Of a stretch of 64,000 bases of DNA, positions 33,989 to 43,007 are shown piece by piece. Numbering within the stretch: the stretch's first letter is position 1; each line of letters opens with the position of its first letter. The translations under genes were made by a program, and so were the position numbers. The notes below the pieces were generated by a model. That model saw only the letters and a program-made list of their open reading frames with translations, had not been told where the DNA came from and ran no database searches. This DNA is from Brachyspira hampsonii (GTDB lineage Bacteria; Spirochaetota; Brachyspiria; Brachyspirales; Brachyspiraceae), in assembly GCF_001746205.1 (NCBI RefSeq), contig NZ_MDCO01000006.1:186001-250000 (forward strand), in the 5' to 3' direction.

Positions 33989-36970
33989 ATGGCATCAAAA
34001 AAGATGGTTTACTTCTTTGGTAATGGTAAATCTGAAGGCGCTAAAGAAACGAAGGCTCTTTTAGGAGGAAAAGGTTTAGGACTTGCACAGATGACAGAAA
34101 GTAAAGTTCCTGTACCTGCTGGTTTTACAATTACTACAGAAGTTTGTGATTACTATTCAAAAAATAAGTCATATCCTAAAGGCTTAGAAAAACTAGTTGA
34201 TGAAAATATTAAGAAACTAGAAAAGGCAATGGGTATGCAGTTCGGAAATCCAAAACAGCCGCTTTTGGTTTCAGTTCGTTCAGGAGCTGCTATATCTATG
34301 CCTGGTATGATGGATACTATACTTAATCTAGGTATTAATGAAAAAGTAGTAGAGGGTCTTGTAGAAAAAACTAATAACCCTAGATTTGCTTGGGATGCTT
34401 ATAGAAGATTTATACAGATGTTCGGTGATGTTGCTATGGGTGTTGATCATGATAAGTTTGAGGAGATATTAGACGAGAGAAAAAGAGATATAGCACCTAA
34501 AGTTGGAAAAGCTGAAAAAGATGTTAAAGATACAGATTTAGATGTTGAAGATTTAAAAATAGTAGTAGAAAAATATAAAGCTATGTATAAAGAGGATAAA
34601 GGAGAAGAATTCCCAGAAGATCCTAAAGTACAATTATGGCATGCTATTAATGCAGTATTTAGAAGCTGGAATAACCCTAGAGCTGAAGCATACAGAAAAT
34701 TAAATGATATAAGAGGGCTTTTAGGTACTGCTGTAAATGTACAGGCTATGGTATTTGGTAATATGGGAAATACTTCTGCTACAGGAGTATGTTTCTCTCG
34801 TAACCCTTCTACAGGTGAAAATAAATTCTATGGTGAGTTCTTAATCAATGCTCAAGGTGAAGATGTTGTTGCAGGTATTAGAACTCCTCAGGAAATTACA
34901 TTGGAAGGCAGTTTAGAATGGGCTAAAAATAACTCAATAAGTGAAGAAGAAAGAAAATCTAAGTATCCTTCTCTTGAAGAAGTTATGCCTAATGTATACA
35001 AACAATTAGTAAGCTATAAAAATCAATTAGAAAAATATTACAGTGATATGCAGGATATGGAATTTACTATACAGGAAGGCAAGCTTTATATGCTCCAAAC
35101 TCGTAATGGTAAAAGAACTGCTGCTGCTGCTGTAAGAATAGCGGTTGAACTTGCTGAGGCTAAAATAATATCTAAAGAAGAAGCTATAATGAGAGTAAAT
35201 CCTTCTGATTTGGATCAATTGCTTCACCCAATGTTCGATCCTGCAGCTAAAAAAGGTGCCAAAGTTCTTGCTAAAGGATTAAATGCTTCTCCTGGTGCTG
35301 CTGTTGGTAAAGTAGTATTTGCAGCTGACAGAGCTGAAGCTATGAAAGAAGCAGGCGAACAGGTTGTACTTGTTCGTATAGAAACTAGCCCTGAGGACAT
35401 TAAGGGAATGAATGCTGCTGAAGGTATATTAACTGCTAGAGGCGGTTCTACTTCGCATGCTGCTGTTGTAGCACGCGGTATGGGTAAATGCTGTGTTGCA
35501 GGCTGCAGTGCTTTGGAAATAGACTACTCCAATAAATGTATGAAAGTAGGTGATGATGTAATTAATGAAGGCGATTATATTTCTATAGATGGTTCTACAG
35601 GCGAAGTTATGTTAGGACAGGTTGCTACTAAAGATTCAGAAATGTCAGAGGACTTCAAAAAACTTATGCAATGGGCTGATGAAATAAGAATAAAAAATAA
35701 ATTTGAAGTTCATACTAATGCTGATACTCCTAATGATGCACAAATTGCTAGAAAATTCGGTGCTGAAGGTATAGGACTTTGCAGAACTGAGCACATGTTC
35801 TTCAATGCTGACAGAATTAAGAGTGTAAGACAGCTTATACTTGTTGCTGAAGAAGTTAAGCAGTTAAAAGAAAAATTAGAAGCTGCTGAAAAAATCGGCG
35901 ATAAGAAAACTATAGAAGAACTTGAGCCTTTATACAGAGAGCCTAGAAAACTTTATGATGAAGCTTTAGATAATATTCTTCCTATGCAAAGAGAAGACTT
36001 TATCGGAATATTTACCGCTATGAATGGATATCCTGTAACAATAAGACTTCTTGATCCGCCTTTGCATGAATTTATTCCTCATGAAGATTCTCAATTGCAG
36101 GAGCTTTCTAGTGAAATGAATGTTCCTTTTGATAAACTTAAAGCTATAAGAGATTCTTTACATGAATTTAATCCTATGCTTGGACATAGAGGCTGCCGTC
36201 TTGGTATTACTTACCCTGAAATCTATGATATGCAGGCTAGAGCTATATTAGAGGCTGCTGTTAAAGTTAAGAAAAATGGCGTAGATGTTCACCCTGAAAT
36301 AATGATTCCTCTTGTAGGTACTTTAAAAGAATTGAAAATCATTAAAGATAGAATTATTAAAATAGCAGATGAAGTATTTGAGAAAGAAGGTTCTAAAGTT
36401 GATTATAAAGTTGGTACTATGATAGAAGTTCCTAGAGCTGCCTTAGTTGCTGATAAAATAGCTACAGAAGCTGAATTCTTCTCATTCGGTACTAATGACT
36501 TAACTCAAATGGGAGGCGGTTTCTCAAGAGATGATGCCGGTAAATTCTTAAAAGACTATGTTAATAAAGAAATATACGAAAAAGATCCTTTCCAATCATT
36601 GGATCAGGAAGGTATAGGAGAGCTTTTGAGAATCGGTGTTACTAAAGGAAGAGCTGCTAATAAAAAACTTGTTGTTGGTATCTGCGGTGAGCATGGAGGA
36701 GATCCTGCTACAGTTATGTTCTGTTACAGTATAGGGCTTAACTATGTTAGCTGTTCGCCTTACAGAGTGCCTATAGCAAGACTTGCTGCTGCTCAGGGAA
36801 TAATAAGTTCTAAAACAGCTAAAAAACCAGCTGCTGCTAAGAAACCAACTGCCAAAAAAGCAGATAGTAAAACTGCATCTGCTAAAAAAACAGCTTCTAA
36901 AGTAACAGCTTCTAAAAAAGCACCTGCTAAGAAAACACCTGCTAAGAAAACTTCAGGAAGAAAAAAATAA
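33989..36970 (+). CDS. ppdK: Pyruvate, phosphate dikinase with histone-like tail
   Basis: 993 residues. PPDK interconverts pyruvate + ATP + phosphate and PEP + AMP + pyrophosphate, a key glycolytic step in anaerobes. The N-terminal nucleotide-binding domain begins 'VYFFGNGKSEGAKETKALLGGKG'. The swivelling domain has the phospho-histidine in 'GGSTSHAAVVARGMGK' (His490). The C-terminal PEP/pyruvate barrel holds 'FSFGTNDLTQM' and the catalytic Cys in 'VGICGEHGGDP' (Cys899). The enzyme normally ends about where 'ARLAAAQG' occurs (residues 928-935). Here some 55 further residues form a Lys/Ala/Thr tail of AKK, PAKK and TASK repeats like bacterial histone H1 tails. AGAGGAG precedes the ATG. Single gene with its own promoter and terminator. 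Confidence 0.95.
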   Translation: MASKKMVYFFGNGKSEGAKETKALLGGKGLGLAQMTESKVPVPAGFTITTEVCDYYSKNKSYPKGLEKLVDENIKKLEKAMGMQFGNPKQPLLVSVRSGAAISMPGMMDTILNLGINEKVVEGLVEKTNNPRFAWDAYRRFIQMFGDVAMGVDHDKFEEILDERKRDIAPKVGKAEKDVKDTDLDVEDLKIVVEKYKAMYKEDKGEEFPEDPKVQLWHAINAVFRSWNNPRAEAYRKLNDIRGLLGTAVNVQAMVFGNMGNTSATGVCFSRNPSTGENKFYGEFLINAQGEDVVAGIRTPQEITLEGSLEWAKNNSISEEERKSKYPSLEEVMPNVYKQLVSYKNQLEKYYSDMQDMEFTIQEGKLYMLQTRNGKRTAAAAVRIAVELAEAKIISKEEAIMRVNPSDLDQLLHPMFDPAAKKGAKVLAKGLNASPGAAVGKVVFAADRAEAMKEAGEQVVLVRIETSPEDIKGMNAAEGILTARGGSTSHAAVVARGMGKCCVAGCSALEIDYSNKCMKVGDDVINEGDYISIDGSTGEVMLGQVATKDSEMSEDFKKLMQWADEIRIKNKFEVHTNADTPNDAQIARKFGAEGIGLCRTEHMFFNADRIKSVRQLILVAEEVKQLKEKLEAAEKIGDKKTIEELEPLYREPRKLYDEALDNILPMQREDFIGIFTAMNGYPVTIRLLDPPLHEFIPHEDSQLQELSSEMNVPFDKLKAIRDSLHEFNPMLGHRGCRLGITYPEIYDMQARAILEAAVKVKKNGVDVHPEIMIPLVGTLKELKIIKDRIIKIADEVFEKEGSKVDYKVGTMIEVPRAALVADKIATEAEFFSFGTNDLTQMGGGFSRDDAGKFLKDYVNKEIYEKDPFQSLDQEGIGELLRIGVTKGRAANKKLVVGICGEHGGDPATVMFCYSIGLNYVSCSPYRVPIARLAAAQGIISSKTAKKPAAAKKPTAKKADSKTASAKKTASKVTASKKAPAKKTPAKKTSGRKK

Positions 36971-37001
36971 TAGATAAAATATTTATATAAATGAATTTTG
37001 A

Positions 37002-37042
37002 AAAGGGCTTGACTTTGTATATGAAGTTAAGCCCTATTTTTT
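37002..37042 (+). terminator. Terminator of ppdK
   Basis: AAAGGGCTTGACTT pairs with GAAGTTAAGCCCT (small imperfection), followed by ATTTTTTATT. It starts 31 bases after the ppdK stop. Confidence 0.8.
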
Positions 37043-37147
37043 ATTATTGCTGTATATCTTGCTATAATAATGAAAACAAAGTTATTTTTAGCTTTATTTT
37101 CAATTATAATAAAATTATTAATTTATATGCTATAAAACTTATGTGAA

Positions 37148-38224
37148 TTATTTTATTAAATGTATATATTCGTTTTCTTTATTTTTTACTTTTCCGATTA
37201 TGCATGCACAGTCAATGCCCTCACGCCATAGATCAGCTAATACATTTTCAGCATTATCTTTATCAGCACATATAAATAATCCGCCTGAGGTTTGAGGATC
37301 AAAAGAAAGCATTTTTAAATTATAATCAACATTATCATCTACTTTTATATTATCCCCTACATAACGCATATTAGTAAAAGCAGCTCCCGGTATACAGCCC
37401 ATATCAAGCACTTCATAGCTCTTATTAAACATAGGCAAAGCAGATGATTGAAGCTCTATAGTTACATTGCTTGCTTTAGCCATTTTGTATGCATGCCCTA
37501 TGAGTCCGAATCCCGTAATATCGGTAGCACATTTAACATTATATTTATTCATAACAGAGCAGGCTTTTTTATTTAATGTCTTCATAGAATCAAATACATC
37601 TTCTATATGAGATTCCTTGATAAGACCTTGCCTCATAGCAGCCAAGCAAGCCCCTGTTCCAAGAGGTTTAGTAAATATTATAATATCTCCGTCTTTAGCT
37701 GCTGAATTTGTAGTTATTTTATTTGGATTAGCAAAGCCAATAACAGCCATTCCATATTTTACTGTTGTATCTGTTATTGTATGACCGCCTACAACTAATA
37801 CTCCGGCTTCTGTTGCTTTATCCTGTCCGCCTTTAAGCATATTAGCTAATATATTTAAAGAATCATCTTTTGGAAACATAGTAATATTTAAAGCTAATTT
37901 AGGCTCTCCTCCCATAGCATAAATATCGCTTATAGAGTTGCATGCAGCTATTTGTCCGAATCCGTAAGGGTCTGCTATTACAGGAGGAAAATAATCCACG
38001 GTAAATATTAAAGCATTATCATCTGAAATTTTATAAACTCCTGCATCATCTCCTATATCTACATCTGAAAGCAAATTTGAATCTGTTTTTATCTGCATTA
38101 AAGGAGCAAGCGTTTTTTCGAGTAAATCAGGAGGAATTTTGGCAGAACAGCCTCCCTCCAAAGCACATGATAATAATTCGATTTGTTCTTTTTTTTCTTC
38201 CGTATTATTTGTAATATTTGACAT
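37148..38224 (-). CDS. selD: Selenide, water dikinase (selenophosphate synthase)
   Basis: About 358 residues. SelD makes selenophosphate from selenide and ATP for selenocysteine and selenouridine synthesis. The N-terminal catalytic loop reads 'GGCSAKIPPDLLE', with one Cys at the essential position; the second Cys of the E. coli loop (GCGCK) is Ala here. The ATP-binding Asp cluster is 'DVGIGDDAG'-like ('SDVDIGDDAGVYK'), and 'GQIAACNSISDIYAMGG' is the family signature. I start at the ATG at 38224, seven bases after AGGTG; a GTG three codons upstream is possible. No selA/selB or tRNA-Sec is in the window. Confidence 0.92.
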   Translation of the reverse strand: MSNITNNTEEKKEQIELLSCALEGGCSAKIPPDLLEKTLAPLMQIKTDSNLLSDVDIGDDAGVYKISDDNALIFTVDYFPPVIADPYGFGQIAACNSISDIYAMGGEPKLALNITMFPKDDSLNILANMLKGGQDKATEAGVLVVGGHTITDTTVKYGMAVIGFANPNKITTNSAAKDGDIIIFTKPLGTGACLAAMRQGLIKESHIEDVFDSMKTLNKKACSVMNKYNVKCATDITGFGLIGHAYKMAKASNVTIELQSSALPMFNKSYEVLDMGCIPGAAFTNMRYVGDNIKVDDNVDYNLKMLSFDPQTSGGLFICADKDNAENVLADLWREGIDCACIIGKVKNKENEYIHLIK

Positions 38225-38438
38225 AATAAGCACCTATAAATTAATTTTTATGATAATAGAATATATACTATACAATGAAAAATTCAAATATTTTATTTAA
38301 ATAATGTTTTTTAAAAGCTTATATTATATTTAATTATCTATAAAAGTAAATTTTATTTACTTTATTTAGGGTATAAAAAGTATATATGTTGTATTTGTAT
38401 TATAATATTTGTTAAAATATATATTTTAAGTAAATTTT

Positions 38439-38489
38439 TTGTAAATTATATGTAAATTATATTGATAAAATTTGTGTTTAGGCTATACT
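38439..38489 (+). promoter_or_regulatory. Orphan promoter with tandem 11-bp repeat
   Basis: Two tandem TGTAAATTATA units (about 38440-38461) abut a TTGATA -35 box (38462-38467), a 16-base spacer and a TATACT -10 (38484-38489). No gene begins downstream before the palindrome at 38516-38563, so it may drive a short RNA. The tandem repeat could be an operator. Confidence 0.4.
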
Positions 38490-38515
38490 TATAATTTAAA
38501 GATAATTTACATACT

Positions 38516-38563
38516 AAAATAAAAATAGATTAATAATTATAATTATTAATCTATTTTTATTTT
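38516..38563. terminator. Perfect 48-bp AT palindrome
   Basis: The 48 bases starting AAAATAAAAATAGATTAATA are exactly self-complementary. As RNA this makes a long hairpin ending in a U-rich tail, like a terminator, yet it lies between two genes (selD and 38726) that both point away from it. Confidence 0.6.
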
Positions 38564-38572
38564 AGGTTTTAT

Positions 38573-38622
38573 TCTGCGTGCGGTGTATGAATTTTTAATT
38601 AAAAAAATATTTGGGTGGGCAA
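38573..38622 (-). repeat. Partial modular element, copy 5
   Basis: CTGCGTGCGGTGT is followed by CTTGGGCGGG-like TTGGGTGGGC, matching the junction of modules B and A in reverse orientation. The outer halves are missing. Confidence 0.55.
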
Positions 38623-38660
38623 CTTAATTTAATTTCTTATCTTTACTGCATAAGTAAATT

Positions 38661-38689
38661 TTGACAAATATGCATATATTGAGTATAAT
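38661..38689 (+). promoter_or_regulatory. Consensus sigma-70 promoter
   Basis: TTGACA, 17-base spacer, TATAAT: a perfect consensus promoter 36 bases ahead of the ATG at 38726. Confidence 0.8.
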
Positions 38690-38725
38690 GCATAGCAAAA
38701 CAAAATAATTTAATTAGGATTTTTT

Positions 38726-39226
38726 ATGAAAACTTTATCTTTTAGAAAAATTAATGTCAATATTTTTATATTATTTTTATTAAGCATTATAAGTTTGGCT
38801 TCACCTATTATAACACATTACTTCGGATTTAAAGGTACAGAATTTCTGCCTATATTTTTTGCATTGTCTTTGGGAGCTTATATATTAAATCCTATATTTT
38901 TAATAATGCTTAGCTTTATATCACCTATTTTGAATTATTTTCTTACCAATATGCCTATGCCTCCTGCATTATATTTTTTAATATTTGAAGGAGTTGTATT
39001 TGCAAGTTTAATAAGTGTAATGAAAAATAAAAATATATCTTTTATATTAACTTCATTATTTGCTTTGATAGTTGGAAGATTATCATCTGTAATTCTCACA
39101 TTTATTTTTGATCTCAATATTAATACTTGGTTCAACGGAGTTATTTCGGGATATAAAGGAATAATAGTAAATTGGATTTTTGCGAGTATAATGTACTTAA
39201 TATTGAAAGATAAAACTAATGAGTAA
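38726..39226 (+). CDS. Integral membrane protein, ECF S-component-like
   Basis: 166 residues with about five hydrophobic helices. The loops 'GFKGTEFLPIFFALSLGAYILNP' and 'NMPMPPALYFLIFEGVVFASL' recall small vitamin-binding S components of ECF transporters, but there is no adjacent ECF ATPase gene and the match is by general appearance only. It is driven by a perfect consensus promoter and AGGA before the ATG. It overlaps the next gene by eight bases, so the two are made together. A precursor-salvage role with the phosphoribosyltransferase is plausible but inferred. Confidence 0.55.
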   Translation: MKTLSFRKINVNIFILFLLSIISLASPIITHYFGFKGTEFLPIFFALSLGAYILNPIFLIMLSFISPILNYFLTNMPMPPALYFLIFEGVVFASLISVMKNKNISFILTSLFALIVGRLSSVILTFIFDLNINTWFNGVISGYKGIIVNWIFASIMYLILKDKTNE

Positions 39227-39761
39227 TATTTTTACTGCTTATAAAAAATTCAGCGTAGATAATATACCAATAACAGCATTAGGCGATTTGTATAAAGAGC
39301 TTGGCGATGAATTAAGGGCATTTAAAAAAAAGGATATTGATTTTCCTATAAAAATAATAGAGCAAATAAAAAATTATTATTATGATTATATAAAAACAAA
39401 TAATAAAAAATTTGACATTATACTTTATGTGCCTTCAAATAAAAATAACGGTGTAATGGATTTTTTTGCTGATTATATTTCTAAAGAGTTCAATATAGAA
39501 AAATATAAACTTATAAAAATAAAAAAAGATATAAAAGAACAAAAATTTTTGGAAGCTCTAAAAGAGAGAAGTGAAAACATTAAAAATGCTTTTGAAATAG
39601 TAAATTATTATAAACTCAAAAATAAAAATATACTCTTAATAGATGATGTTTATGCTTCTGGAGAAACGATAAAAGAAATTATAAAAATATTTAAAAGCTT
39701 TGATTTTAATTATAATTTAGAGATATTAATTTTTTGTTATAGGAATCATATTTTTTATTAA
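39219..39761 (+). CDS. Phosphoribosyltransferase, ComF/PRTase type I
   Basis: 180 residues. The PRPP-binding loop is clear: 'NILLIDDVYASGETIKEI' near residue 140. The preceding region 'FDIILYVPSNKNNGVMDFFADYISK' and 'KDIKEQKFLEALKERSENIKNAF' resembles ComF-type proteins. It lacks the N-terminal zinc ribbon of full ComF (about 230 residues). Type I PRTases transfer phosphoribose to bases or act as regulators; the substrate is unknown. It begins inside the end of the membrane-protein gene (ATGAGTAA overlap), implying coupled translation and possibly uptake plus salvage of the same base. Confidence 0.75.
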   Translation: MSNIFTAYKKFSVDNIPITALGDLYKELGDELRAFKKKDIDFPIKIIEQIKNYYYDYIKTNNKKFDIILYVPSNKNNGVMDFFADYISKEFNIEKYKLIKIKKDIKEQKFLEALKERSENIKNAFEIVNYYKLKNKNILLIDDVYASGETIKEIIKIFKSFDFNYNLEILIFCYRNHIFY

Positions 39762-40227
39762 AAAATATTTTTTATAATTTTATCTTTATATGGAAAACAA
39801 TCGTAATATAATATTCTATATAAATAAGACTGTATATCTTTTTTATCCTTATGCATACTTATTAGGAAAGCATGAAACTGATATTGATATAGTATTATAT
39901 TTTTGTTTTTATCAATAAAGTCTATAGAATCGTACTCATAAAATTTATAACCTAGATGATGATGCTATATATCTTCAAACTCGGTGGGAAGAAGCTGTCC
40001 TAATAGATTAACATACTTTGTAATTTTAGCATAAGCGAATATATATTTACTGTATCTATCTATTGCTATTAAATAATTATCAAGATTAACTATTGCAATC
40101 AGGATAATCTTTATTTTATATTAGGATTTATTTTGTTTATGTAATAATACTTTTTTGATGAATTAAAAGGACTATTACAAGGGCATAATATTACTGTAAA
40201 GATTACACTAAAGAATATGTTCTTCAT
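39758..40227 (-). pseudogene. Decayed lipoprotein gene
   Basis: Starting at the ATG at 40227, the minus strand encodes a signal peptide with lipobox 'VILCPCNS'. The frame is then lost at about 40090-40125 and recovered in another frame, reading 'DNYLIAIDRYSKYIFAYAKI', with an in-frame TAG at 39965-39967, and continues to a stop at 39758. At least two frameshifts and one stop make it a pseudogene. Function of the ancestor unknown. Confidence 0.65.
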
Positions 40228-40293
40228 ATATATTTAATATTAATTAGCAGTATAAGTTAGGTCAAGAGTTTTAGCCATAATTTCATCAAATTG

Positions 40294-40707
40294 TTATGGA
40301 TAAATTCTTCCAAGCTGTGATTTAAGTATAGCACCTTGAGAAGCATCAGTTGCACTTTTAAAATATATTTTATAAATTACAGGAAAAATCATAATAATAC
40401 CATCAGGCCTCATTATACTTTCATAACATACAAATGTGGCGATAGTTGTTCCAGTATAATCAGCACCTTCTTTTATTGTAATAGGCTGATCTAAACTTAA
40501 ACTTTCACTGCCATTACATTTTATTGATGTTACTTGTGCCTGATTATTTAATACTATTTCTAGCGTATTATTCATAGTAGATGTGTATGTGTATGTACCT
40601 GCTCTTTCTGCTAGGGTTATTTCTTTAGGATTATTGGGATTATTGTCTGCACATGATGTTATTATAAATGCGGATATGACTAAAATTAAAGGTAGTATTT
40701 TTTTTAT
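40294..40707 (-). pseudogene. Lipoprotein gene with lost start codon
   Basis: The frame reads IKKILPLILVISAFIITSCA, a full lipoprotein signal, then about 115 more residues ending 'LKSQLGRIYP'. The expected ATG is ATA (40705-40707), an upstream TAG closes the frame, and AGGA lies ten bases before. The first true ATG (40575) falls after the signal peptide and would give an unexported 93-residue stub. Either start-loss or use of a rare ATA start. It lies next to another dead lipoprotein gene. Confidence 0.65.
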
Positions 40708-40941
40708 TTTTGTAAAATCCTAGTTATTTATTTGAATAATATGTTAGAATCTAATAATATATCAAAAAAATATATATTGTCAACAAATTAATATAAAAAT
40801 TGATACATATTTTATTAGCTTGTTGATTTTTATACCTATTTATAATATAATTATTATGTTTATTCAAAAAAGAAATGTATCTTACTTTTTAATAAATTTT
40901 AAACAATAAAACAAATAATCAATTAAAAAAGAGGGATCAAT

Positions 40942-42702
40942 ATGCGTTTTAAAAGTGTCTATAATGGAATATTAACAAAAGATGATATCGGTAAAGAAGT
41001 TAAGTTAGCCGGTTGGGTATTGAGAAGAAGAGATCATGGCGGTGTAATATTTGTAGATTTAAGAGACAGAACAGGATTTGTTCAAATAGTTTTCAATCCT
41101 GAAATAAGCAAAGAAGCACATAATGAAGCTCAGGATTTAAGAAGTGAATATGTTATTAGTGTAGAAGGTAAAATCAGAGCTAGAAGCCCTGAAATGATTA
41201 ATCCTAAAATTCCTACAGGTGAAATAGAAGTTATGGTTGAAAAAATGGAGCTTCTTAATACTTCTGAAACTCCTCCTTTCCTTCTTGAAGATGATATTGA
41301 TACAGGTGAAGATATAAGGTTAAAATACAGATACTTAGATTTAAGAAGACCTACTGTATTCAACAACTTATATAAAAGATTCCAAATTACTAATGCTTTT
41401 AGAAAACATTTATCTGATAATGGATTTATAGATGTAGAAACTCCTATATTAAATAAAAGCACTCCTGAAGGTGCAAGAGATTTCCTCGTTCCTTCAAGAT
41501 TAAATGCTGGAGATTTTTATGCTCTTCCTCAGTCGCCTCAAATATTTAAGCAAATACTTATGATAGGAGGTTTTGATAGATATTATCAAATAGCTAAATG
41601 TTTCCGCGATGAAGATTTAAGAGCAGACAGACAGCCGGAGTTTACTCAGGTTGATATTGAAACTTCTTTCCTTAATACTGATGAATTCCTTTCTATTATG
41701 GAAAATGTTACTGCTAATATAGTTAAAGATGTTTACGGCATTGATTTGCCTACTCCGTTTCCTAGATTAAATTATTATGATGCTATGGAGATGTATGGAA
41801 GCGATAAGCCTGATACTAGATTTGAATTAAAACTTATCAATGTTGAAGATGCTGTTAGAGGCTGTGATTTTGCAGTATTTAAAAATGCTTTAGATAATAA
41901 ATTTATAATAAGATGTTTGAATGCAAAAGGCGGCGAAAAATTAAGCAGAAAAGATATTGATGACTTCACAAAATATGTAGGCATTTTCGGAGCTAAAGGA
42001 CTTGCTTGGATGAGAGTAACTGATAAAGGACTTGAATCAAACATAGTAAAATTCTTCTCTGAAGACAATCAGAAAAAAATATTAGAAGTTACTAGAGCAG
42101 AGAAAGGTGATTTATTATTCTTTGTTGCGGACACTCCTAAAGTTACATTCGATGCTTTGGGTAATTTAAGATTAAGAGTCGCTGAGAAATTAAATTTAAT
42201 AGATAAAGATAAGTTAAATTTCTTATGGGTAGTTGAGTTCCCATTATTTGAGTATGATCATAAAGAAAAAAGAATATCCGCTACTCACCACCCATTTACA
42301 GCTCCTGTACCTGAAGATGTTGCCTTATTAGATACTGATGTACTAAAAGTAAGAAGCGATACTTATGACTTGGTATTAAACGGCAATGAAATAGGCGGCG
42401 GCGGTCAGCGTATTTATGACAGTAAAGTGCAGGCTAAAATATTTAGTCTTTTAGGTATAGATGATGAGAAAGCTAAAATAAGATTTGGATTCTTACTTGA
42501 TGCATTAAAATACGGTGCTCCTCCTATGTGCGGTATGGCTTATGGTATAGACAGAGTTGTTATGCTTCTTCAAAAACAAGACAGTATTAGAGAAGTTATA
42601 GCATTCCCTAAAACTCAGAAAGGTCAATGTTTAATGAGCGGATGTCCTTCTACAGTTGATGCTGATCAGTTAGAAGAGCTTCATTTAAGTATAGAAGAAT
42701 AA
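40942..42702 (+). CDS. aspS: Aspartyl-tRNA synthetase
   Basis: 586 residues, the bacterial (GAD-domain) form. It charges tRNA-Asp, and perhaps tRNA-Asn if asparagine is made on the tRNA; that cannot be judged here. The N-terminal OB-fold anticodon domain contains 'LAGWVLRRRDHGGVIFVDLRDR'. Class II motif 2 is 'YYQIAKCFRDEDLRADRQPEFTQ', and motif 3 is 'GFLLDALKYGAPPMCGMAYGIDRVVML'. The GAD insertion lies between motifs 2 and 3. GAGGGA precedes the ATG. A terminator follows at 42733-42774. Confidence 0.97.
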   Translation: MRFKSVYNGILTKDDIGKEVKLAGWVLRRRDHGGVIFVDLRDRTGFVQIVFNPEISKEAHNEAQDLRSEYVISVEGKIRARSPEMINPKIPTGEIEVMVEKMELLNTSETPPFLLEDDIDTGEDIRLKYRYLDLRRPTVFNNLYKRFQITNAFRKHLSDNGFIDVETPILNKSTPEGARDFLVPSRLNAGDFYALPQSPQIFKQILMIGGFDRYYQIAKCFRDEDLRADRQPEFTQVDIETSFLNTDEFLSIMENVTANIVKDVYGIDLPTPFPRLNYYDAMEMYGSDKPDTRFELKLINVEDAVRGCDFAVFKNALDNKFIIRCLNAKGGEKLSRKDIDDFTKYVGIFGAKGLAWMRVTDKGLESNIVKFFSEDNQKKILEVTRAEKGDLLFFVADTPKVTFDALGNLRLRVAEKLNLIDKDKLNFLWVVEFPLFEYDHKEKRISATHHPFTAPVPEDVALLDTDVLKVRSDTYDLVLNGNEIGGGGQRIYDSKVQAKIFSLLGIDDEKAKIRFGFLLDALKYGAPPMCGMAYGIDRVVMLLQKQDSIREVIAFPKTQKGQCLMSGCPSTVDADQLEELHLSIEE

Positions 42703-42732
42703 TTTTTTGAATAAAATCAAATTTAATTAATA

Positions 42733-42774
42733 AAAAAGTCCCATTATATTTACATAGTGGGGCTTTTATTTTTT
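42733..42774 (+). terminator. Terminator of aspS
   Basis: AAAAGTCCCA-TAT pairs with ATA-TGGGGCTTTT, followed by ATTTTTT. It starts 30 bases after the aspS stop. Confidence 0.8.
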
Positions 42775-42787
42775 AAATCCATTCTCA

Positions 42788-42988
42788 TTCCCACCCTCTA
42801 TGCTTTTTTAATATTATCTTTTATTTCAGTTTTTTATTTCTTTATTGCTTAATTAGAATTTACAGCACCCATCCAAGCGTTTTTTAAATTTTAAAAATCC
42901 CACAACGCACGGTTAGCTAAATTAAAAATATAAATTTATATTATAATTCAAATTTTATTATGCTTTAAAATTTTGCTCACCGTGCGTT
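42788..42988 (+). repeat. Modular A+B intergenic element, copy 6
   Basis: Module A runs from CCCACCCTCTATGC to CACCCATCCAAGCG. Module B is bracketed by ACAACGCACGGTTAGC and GCTCACCGTGCGTT. Closest to copy 7 (46341-46536). Lies between convergent aspS and the patatin gene. Confidence 0.8.
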
Positions 42989-43007
42989 AAATAGAATTTT
43001 AAATCTG

